Of a stretch of 34,926 nt of DNA, positions 30,267 to 34,926 are shown piece by piece; position 1 is the first letter of the stretch, and the number at the start of each line of letters is the position of its first letter. The stretch is from Pelobacter sp. UBA6812 (GTDB lineage: Bacteria > Desulfobacterota > Desulfuromonadia > Desulfuromonadales > Syntrophotaleaceae), in assembly GCA_002452265.1 (NCBI GenBank), contig DKEW01000016.1, forward strand, positions 244 through 35,169, read 5' to 3'. A program made the position numbers and the translations under genes. Under the pieces are notes generated by a model. It saw only the letters and a program-made list of their open reading frames with translations. It was not told the DNA's origin and ran no database searches.

Positions 30267-31673
30267 ATGTCAGATTCCACCCAACCCCGGGCCCTGTGGG
30301 GCTCACGCCTTGGCTTCATCCTTGCGGCCGCCGGCAGCGCCGTGGGTCTCGGCAATATCTGGAAATTTCCCTATATCACCGGCAATAACGGTGGCGGCGC
30401 TTTCGTGCTGATCTACCTGGTCTGCATTGCGCTGGTCGGACTGCCTATCATGATGGCGGAGCTGATGATCGGTCGCCACACCCGGCGCGACGCCGTCGGC
30501 GCCTTCATCAGCCTGGAGGGCCGCCGCTCACCCTGGCAACTTGCGGGCTGGGTCAGCGTTCTGGCAGCGTTTGTCATCCTGTCCTACTATTCGGTGGTCG
30601 CCGGCTGGACCCTGGACTACCTGTTCCGCGCCCTGCAGGGTTCCTTCTCCGCCCTTCCCGATACCGCCCCCTCTCAAGTTGCCATGCAAATCAATGCCAT
30701 GTTCGAGGGATTGGAAAAGAACGGCCTTCGCCAGCTGTTGTGGCATTTCACCTTTATCGGGCTATGCCTCGGCATCGTTATCGGCGGGGTACAAAAGGGG
30801 ATCGAACGCTGGAGCAAGATCCTCATGCCGATCCTACTGGGATTGCTGGTGCTGCTGTTTATCAACGGCATGCTCAGCGACGGCGCCCGGCAGGGTCTGG
30901 AATTCATGTTCCGTCCCGACTTCCACAAACTGACCCCCGGCGCGGTTCTGGAAGCTCTTGGGCATGCCTTCTTCACCCTGTCCCTCGGCATGGCGGCCAT
31001 GATCACCTATGGCTCCTACCTGAGTCGCCAGGAAAACCTGTTCGACGCCAGCCTGCGAATAGCACTGCTCGATACAGGTATCGCACTCATGGCCGGGCTG
31101 GCCATTTTCCCGATCGTGTTTTCCGCCGGGATGCAACCCGGAGCCGGTCCGGGGCTGGTATTCAAAACCATTCCGATGGTTTTTTCCAGCCTGCCGGGCG
31201 GCAACATTCTGGCACTGCTGTTCTTTCTGCTGCTGGCGTTCGCCGCTTTGACCAGTGCCATCTCGCTGCTCGAAGCCCAGGTCGCCTACCTTATCGACGA
31301 AAGGGGCTGGGGCCGCAAACACGCCACGGCGATTCTGGCGGCACTTGCGTTTGTCGTCGGCATCCCCTCGGCCCTGTCCAGCAACCTGCTGGCCCATCTC
31401 ACCCCCATCGGGGAACTGGGAGTGTTTGATTCCATCGACCTGATCGCCTCCAATTACCTGCTGCCGATCAGCGGCCTGCTTACGGCCCTGTATGTCGGCT
31501 GGTTCTGGAGCGGCCATGAGGAGAAGGAGGAGCTTTTAGCCGGCGGTTCTGGCTGGATCTATCCCACCTGGCATTTTCTGATCCGCTTCGTGGCACCGGT
31601 GGCGGTCGGCATTATCCTCTATTACAAGATCGAAGAGGCGGGCCTGTTCGCCTATATCAAGGATCTCTTTTAA
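30267..31673 (+). CDS. Sodium-dependent amino-acid symporter (SLC6/NSS family)
   Basis: The 468-residue inner-membrane protein has about eleven transmembrane segments. The first carries the family signature GFILAAAGSAVGLGNIWKFPY, which lines the sodium and substrate sites, followed by NGGGAF. The unwound sixth helix is in FTLSLGMAAMITYGSYL, and SAISLLEAQVAYLIDE marks helix 8. Length fits bacterial SNF proteins such as LeuT and MhsT relatives with 11 helices. The substrate is probably a neutral or hydrophobic amino acid; it cannot be read from the sequence. GAGGTAA precedes the ATG. Being nine bases behind yggS, it is likely cotranscribed with it. Confidence 0.93.
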   Translation: MSDSTQPRALWGSRLGFILAAAGSAVGLGNIWKFPYITGNNGGGAFVLIYLVCIALVGLPIMMAELMIGRHTRRDAVGAFISLEGRRSPWQLAGWVSVLAAFVILSYYSVVAGWTLDYLFRALQGSFSALPDTAPSQVAMQINAMFEGLEKNGLRQLLWHFTFIGLCLGIVIGGVQKGIERWSKILMPILLGLLVLLFINGMLSDGARQGLEFMFRPDFHKLTPGAVLEALGHAFFTLSLGMAAMITYGSYLSRQENLFDASLRIALLDTGIALMAGLAIFPIVFSAGMQPGAGPGLVFKTIPMVFSSLPGGNILALLFFLLLAFAALTSAISLLEAQVAYLIDERGWGRKHATAILAALAFVVGIPSALSSNLLAHLTPIGELGVFDSIDLIASNYLLPISGLLTALYVGWFWSGHEEKEELLAGGSGWIYPTWHFLIRFVAPVAVGIILYYKIEEAGLFAYIKDLF

Positions 31674-31730
31674 CCACTTGTTTCAGCATCCTCGACACAA
31701 ATAACGAGGTGTAGGTTTATTGTTTTTTTT

Positions 31731-32030
31731 TTGCACCACGGAGGATGCGAAGAACACGAAGAGAATCAAGGCAAAGACCCTACCGATCCGAATAAGATAG
31801 TCTCAGCAAAGGCAAAAGAGGACCCCTATCAACTTCGTGCCCCTCGTGATCTTATATGCTGATACTCGTTGTCCTCTGCAATCTTGCTTTTACAGGGATA
31901 TGCAGGATGATCAGGATTAACCCCTAAACCCAAGACCGTTTGTTTTCATCCTGTCTATCCTGAATATCCCTGTTCGTGGCGGCCTTGTCGTTATCGGAAC
32001 TTCTTCGTGTCCTTCTCGATCTTCGTGGTA
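31731..32030. repeat. Nested palindromic intergenic repeat, copy 2
   Basis: This fills most of the 412-base gap 31674-32085. Outer arms CACCACG...CACGAAGA (from 31731) and TCTTCGTG...CTTCGTGG (to 32030) are inverted. The inner 27-base arms (31892-31918 and 31947-31973) agree at 22 of 27 positions and again use CAGGGATAT and CAGGAT. An extra CTTCGTGCCCCTCGTGAT word lies between (near 31833-31850). It belongs with the copy at 19564-19823. No gene is seen. Confidence 0.75.
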
Positions 32031-32085
32031 GAATAATATTCTTTTTCCGCTGCGCAAACCAAGCTCATCACCGGAGGCACGCACC

Positions 32086-32715
32086 ATGGCTTTTGACACC
32101 CTGCTGTTCGACCTTGACGGCACCCTCGTTGACTCCGTAGCCGATCTTGGTACCGCGGTAAACCTGCTGCGTGGAGAGCTTGACATGGCACCTCTGCCCA
32201 TTGATCAAGTGCGCGACTATGTCGGAGACGGGGCAACCATGCTGGTACGCCGCGCCCTGCCGGAAAATGTCTTTTCCGAACAGCACCTTCGAAGATTCCT
32301 GCAACTTTACGATGAGCACCTGCTCGACCAGACCGTCCTGTATCCCGGGATCGGCGATTTCCTCATGGCTCACCAGGGTAAAAACATGGCCGTTGTCACC
32401 AACAAACCCTACGACATGACCTTGCGCCTGCTATACGAATTGGGTCTTACGGCCTTTTTTACCAGCATCGTCGGCGCCAACGGCAATCTCCCCAAGAAAC
32501 CTGATCCGGCCCCCGTCTTTATGGCGCTGCGCGACATGCGGGCCGATGTCGAGGGCGCGGTCATGATCGGCGACCATCACACCGACCTGCGTGCCGGCCA
32601 CGCCGCCGGTGTCAAAACCTGCTTTTGCGCCTGGGGCATCGGTTCGACGGACGGATTTCCCTACGACTATCTGGCCGAAACGCCCCTGGATCTGTTTCGT
32701 TTGTTTCCAGCCTGA
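32086..32715 (+). CDS. gph: HAD-family phosphoglycolate phosphatase
   Basis: The 209-residue protein is a haloacid dehalogenase-type hydrolase. Motif I is LLFDLDGTLVDS with nucleophile Asp9 and acid Asp11. Motif II is the Thr in AVVTNKP, motif III is the Lys in LPKKPDPAP, and motif IV is the acidic pair in MIGDHHTDLRAG. The helical cap between motifs I and II is of the phosphoglycolate type. It detoxifies 2-phosphoglycolate or acts on a similar small phosphate. GGAGG before the ATG secures the start. The next gene begins 41 bases after its stop. Confidence 0.85.
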   Translation: MAFDTLLFDLDGTLVDSVADLGTAVNLLRGELDMAPLPIDQVRDYVGDGATMLVRRALPENVFSEQHLRRFLQLYDEHLLDQTVLYPGIGDFLMAHQGKNMAVVTNKPYDMTLRLLYELGLTAFFTSIVGANGNLPKKPDPAPVFMALRDMRADVEGAVMIGDHHTDLRAGHAAGVKTCFCAWGIGSTDGFPYDYLAETPLDLFRLFPA

Positions 32716-32756
32716 GCAAGGCACGCGTCACCCCCTTTACCGGACCGATTTTCTTC

Positions 32757-34034
32757 ATGAACCAGGCAACGCCGCTGTCTATGCGACAGATATCGCGATT
32801 TTTCTTTCCGCTCATGCTCAATGTCCAGTTGATGAGCTTTTCCCATAACATTATCAACATGGCCCTGGCACGCCAGACCGATGCCGTGGCGAATCTGGCC
32901 GCCTTTGCTGTCGCCATCGCCCTGCACCTGTTTCTGGCTTCTCCCGGGTATCAGAATCACACCATTGCCCTCGCCCTGGTGCGCGGTCGCCGCTCGCTGA
33001 TCAGCGTTTCCCTGTTCGTGCTGACCGCCGCCTGCGGCATTTCCATGATGCTGGCCCTGATTGCCTGGACTCCCTTTGGGCAACTTATCTTTGAGCAACT
33101 CATCGGCGTGTCACCCGATCTTGCAAACCGGGCTCGTGAGGTCATTGCTATTTTGGCTTTTCTGCCCTTCTTCACCGGTATACGCGGCCTGTGTCAAGGG
33201 ATAGTCATACGCGCCCACCGCACTGAACTTGTATCCCTGGCTACACTTATCCGGATCGGGTCGCTGGTTGTCATCCTGCTGCTGGCAGGCGGACATGTCC
33301 CGGGTGCACAACTCGGAGCACTGGGCCTGCTGGGATGTATTGCGGTGGAAAGTCTGATGATGCTCTGGTTTGCCTGCAAATGCGGAATCATGCCCACAGG
33401 TAGCCCTGAACATGGGGTACGCGACACCTTTCGCTACAGCCTGCCGTTGGCCTTTTCATCTTCCATGCAACAGATCATCCCCCTGATGATCAGCGCCATC
33501 GTCAGTCGCCTGCCCGACGCCACCATCGCCCTGGCAGCCTTTGGTGTCATTCGCGGCTTCATCTTTTTGCTGGCCGGCCCCATGCGCAACCTGCAGCAGG
33601 CTTACCAGGCACTGGTTCGCGACCAACGGGACTATCATGTACTGATGCGTTTTTCACGTCTGGTGGCCGCGATCATGGCGCTGGTCATGCTGGCGGTGGC
33701 CTACCCTCTCAATGGACCGGTGCTGGGCTGGTGCATGGGACTTAAGGCCGACCTGCGCGCCTATATTGCCTTGCCTCTTGCCAGCTGCGCACTATTCCCC
33801 ATCCTTTACGGGGCGGTTAATCTATGGCGCGGCGTGTTTGCCCAGTGCCACCGTACCGGCGTCCTCGGCTGGGCGACGGTGGCCAAAGTCGCCTACCTGG
33901 CAGTGGCCTGGCCGCTGGCCATGCTGAGTCCCATCCCCATACCAGGTATCGCCTTGGCCATCTTTCTACTGCTCACATGCGAATTCTGCGAAGCCTGGTA
34001 CCTCAACCACCAGCGCCTCCGCCTCGTCAGTTGA
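32757..34034 (+). CDS. MOP-superfamily transporter (MatE/ANKH-like)
   Basis: The 425-residue integral membrane protein has about twelve hydrophobic segments in two similar halves. Each half contains a stretch of the form RAHRTELVSLATLIRIGSLV (first half) or QCHRTGVLGWATVAKVAYLA (second half). The pattern RIGS...GAQLGALGLL...ES.M resembles MOP-superfamily exporters and, in wording, the ANKH pyrophosphate/ATP exporter family. I infer export of a small organic anion, lipid or drug, but no substrate can be named. The open frame begins at 32625, but the ATG at 32757 starts the first helix and is more likely. It lies 41 bases after gph and may be cotranscribed. Confidence 0.75.
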   Translation: MNQATPLSMRQISRFFFPLMLNVQLMSFSHNIINMALARQTDAVANLAAFAVAIALHLFLASPGYQNHTIALALVRGRRSLISVSLFVLTAACGISMMLALIAWTPFGQLIFEQLIGVSPDLANRAREVIAILAFLPFFTGIRGLCQGIVIRAHRTELVSLATLIRIGSLVVILLLAGGHVPGAQLGALGLLGCIAVESLMMLWFACKCGIMPTGSPEHGVRDTFRYSLPLAFSSSMQQIIPLMISAIVSRLPDATIALAAFGVIRGFIFLLAGPMRNLQQAYQALVRDQRDYHVLMRFSRLVAAIMALVMLAVAYPLNGPVLGWCMGLKADLRAYIALPLASCALFPILYGAVNLWRGVFAQCHRTGVLGWATVAKVAYLAVAWPLAMLSPIPIPGIALAIFLLLTCEFCEAWYLNHQRLRLVS

Positions 34035-34056
34035 AAAAGACAAAACAAAAAAGACC

Positions 34057-34085
34057 TTGCCACGTCTCGAGCCTGGTCCTACAAT
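34057..34085 (+). promoter_or_regulatory. Promoter for the cysteine-rich small gene
   Basis: TTGCCA (34057-34062), a 17-base spacer and TACAAT (34080-34085) match the sigma-70 consensus at 5 of 6 positions each. The start would be near 34092, about 15 nt before the ATG. Confidence 0.65.
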
Positions 34086-34106
34086 GAACCATCGAGGTGA
34101 ATTGCT

Positions 34107-34319
34107 ATGGAAGAAAAAAAACACCCTTGTCCCGACTGCCAATTCTGTCAATGGTGTTCCGATATACGCTGTGCAGCCTGTCTTGGGCACGGCAGGTCGG
34201 GCAAAAAAAAACTTTCCATGGCTGAGCAGATCGAGCTTTACGAAAAGGTAAACCGCGAATATGCGGAGAAAAAAGAACGGGAAGCTTCGGCCTGCACTTC
34301 TTGCCGTTGTAAAAAATAA
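34107..34319 (+). CDS. Small cysteine-rich protein, probable metal or Fe-S binder
   Basis: The 70-residue protein has nine cysteines. Six lie in the first 25 residues (8, 11, 14, 17, 22, 25) in a CxxCxxCxxCx4CxxC run, and three near the end (63, 66, 68; CTSCRC). A basic stretch (SGKKKLS) and a charged helix (MAEQIELYEKVNREYAEKKERE) lie between. CxxCxxC spacing is that of ferredoxins and of small zinc proteins, but the full pattern fits no family that I recognise. AGGTGA precedes the ATG. Its own promoter is upstream and two tandem hairpins follow, so it is a separate transcription unit. Confidence 0.75.
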   Translation: MEEKKHPCPDCQFCQWCSDIRCAACLGHGRSGKKKLSMAEQIELYEKVNREYAEKKEREASACTSCRCKK

Positions 34320-34344
34320 GGCCGTTTCCAGGGGAAACGGCCTT
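34318..34344 (+). terminator. First hairpin after the cysteine-rich gene
   Basis: AAGGCCGTTTCC (34318-34329) pairs with GGAAACGGCCTT (34333-34344) around AGG: 12 bp, beginning at the stop codon. Only three T residues follow the GC part, so it may be weak. Confidence 0.65.
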
Positions 34345-34357
34345 TGGCATATCGTAT

Positions 34358-34384
34358 CCGTGACCACAAAGGTCACGGCTTTTC
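34358..34384 (+). terminator. Second hairpin after the cysteine-rich gene
   Basis: CCGTGACC (34358-34365) pairs with GGTCACGG (34371-34378) around ACAAA and is followed by CTTTTC. With the preceding hairpin it makes a tandem terminator. Confidence 0.6.
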
Positions 34385-34415
34385 ATCCTCCGTCCAACAA
34401 CCTGAGTTACTCACC

Positions 34416-34796
34416 ATGACCCCACCCAAGGAAGTACCACCCTACGTCATCTACGGATTCTTTCTGACCGGCCTGTTGTCCTCTCTGTGCTTCCGGGTTC
34501 TGCCCATGGCCAACAGCCTGTGGCCCGCTTTGTTTCGCCCCATCTGGTATGTCGGAGTCATCGGCTACTGTATGTTTTTCCTTTATCGCTACCGCATTAC
34601 CCTTAAGCGCCGCCGCACCATCATCGGCATGGACCTGCTGGGTAAGCTCAAAGCCGGCACCTTGGGCAACGACGACCGCGAAGCCATCCGCTACATTTTG
34701 TCATCCCTGACCGTCAGCAAGGAAGGCTTGAACTATCTGATCATTTTTGTCCTGTCGGTAGTCGCCATCGCCATCGACCTGGTCATGACCTTCTGA
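34416..34796 (+). CDS. Small membrane protein, unknown function
   Basis: The 126-residue product has hydrophobic segments at about residues 10-28, 43-58 and 106-124. Between the second and third is a basic region (RYRITLKRRRTIIGMDLLGK) and a helix with NDDREAIRYILSSLTVS. No known motif is recognised. The ATG at 34416 is chosen because it opens the first coding stretch after the double terminator; its Shine-Dalgarno (GAG) is weak, and the open frame begins at 34344 inside the hairpins. It may be widespread in the deltaproteobacteria, but I do not recall a name. Confidence 0.7.
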   Translation: MTPPKEVPPYVIYGFFLTGLLSSLCFRVLPMANSLWPALFRPIWYVGVIGYCMFFLYRYRITLKRRRTIIGMDLLGKLKAGTLGNDDREAIRYILSSLTVSKEGLNYLIIFVLSVVAIAIDLVMTF

Positions 34797-34926
34797 GTTG
34801 AAGGCCAATCTAAAAAGAAATGGTTTTGTTCGCTTTGTCTTCGACTTTGATTTGAACTTCCCCTGTGACGCCGCCGGAGTGGAGTAATCGACGGGCGAAA
34901 CAGGCGGAGGACTGAGCGCAGCGAAT
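34797..34926. other. Right-end stretch with GC-rich repeat-like sequence
   Basis: After the last stop come about 65 AT-rich bases and then a purine-rich, GC-rich segment with recurring words (GCCGCCGGAG, GGCGGAGGACTG, GAGCGCAGCG). It runs off the window. It resembles dispersed intergenic repeats in related genomes, as I recall, but only part is visible. Confidence 0.35.

Noticed and set aside
32625..32756. Upstream extension of the MOP transporter gene overlapping gph
   Set aside because: The 44 extra residues are hydrophilic and overlap the gph coding region; the ATG at 32757 starts the membrane domain.

Overview
This is a chromosomal window of a GC-moderate Gram-negative anaerobe. The gene content and the order cpoB, LysM gene, dprA, smg, topA, trmFO, maf, yggS suggest a member of the Desulfuromonadales (Geobacter/Pelobacter-like). 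That placement is inferred from recalled family similarity and synteny, not from a search. No rRNA, tRNA, CRISPR array, insertion sequence or prophage was seen. The DNA looks like core chromosome, with two large palindromic intergenic repeats.

Layout: (1) 1-2732 holds the 5' end of rho with a long leader, a lipoprotein gene and an outer-membrane beta-barrel gene. (2) 2735-5700 holds gluQ, ending in a heptamer repeat, and the potassium transporter kup, both on the minus strand. (3) 5958-9363 is a plus-strand cluster: small membrane protein, Trm112-methyltransferase fusion, and a stand-alone cytoplasmic molybdopterin oxidoreductase. (4) 9491-12147 is on the minus strand: a 55-residue membrane microprotein, then nudC, an ADP-ribose-type Nudix gene and a lipid kinase in a tight operon. 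(5) 12417-15858 is a minus-strand envelope operon: LtaS-like phosphoglycerol transferase, PAP2 phosphatase, and a truncated LtaS-like membrane domain. Its leader carries a near-consensus sigma-54 promoter and two phased TGT-N12-ACA elements. (6) 16135-18781 encodes the histidine kinase and NtrC-type activator immediately upstream. (7) 18872-21081 holds a PPP-family phosphatase, a palindromic repeat and a U32-family tRNA hydroxylation gene. (8) 21349-31673 is a long plus-strand housekeeping run: cpoB, LysM gene, dprA, smg, topA, trmFO, maf, yggS and an SLC6-type symporter. (9) 31674-34926 holds a second palindromic repeat, gph, a MOP-superfamily transporter, a cysteine-rich 70-residue protein with its own promoter and hairpins, a membrane protein, and the start of a GC-rich repeat-like tail.

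The most coherent candidate system is regions 4 to 6. A two-component sigma-54 activator pair sits directly upstream of a sigma-54 promoter driving phosphoglycerol transfer and lipid dephosphorylation genes. A diacylglycerol-kinase-like gene just downstream could recycle the diacylglycerol that such a transferase releases. The promoter and site patterns are visible in the sequence; the regulatory link and the biochemical cycle are inference.
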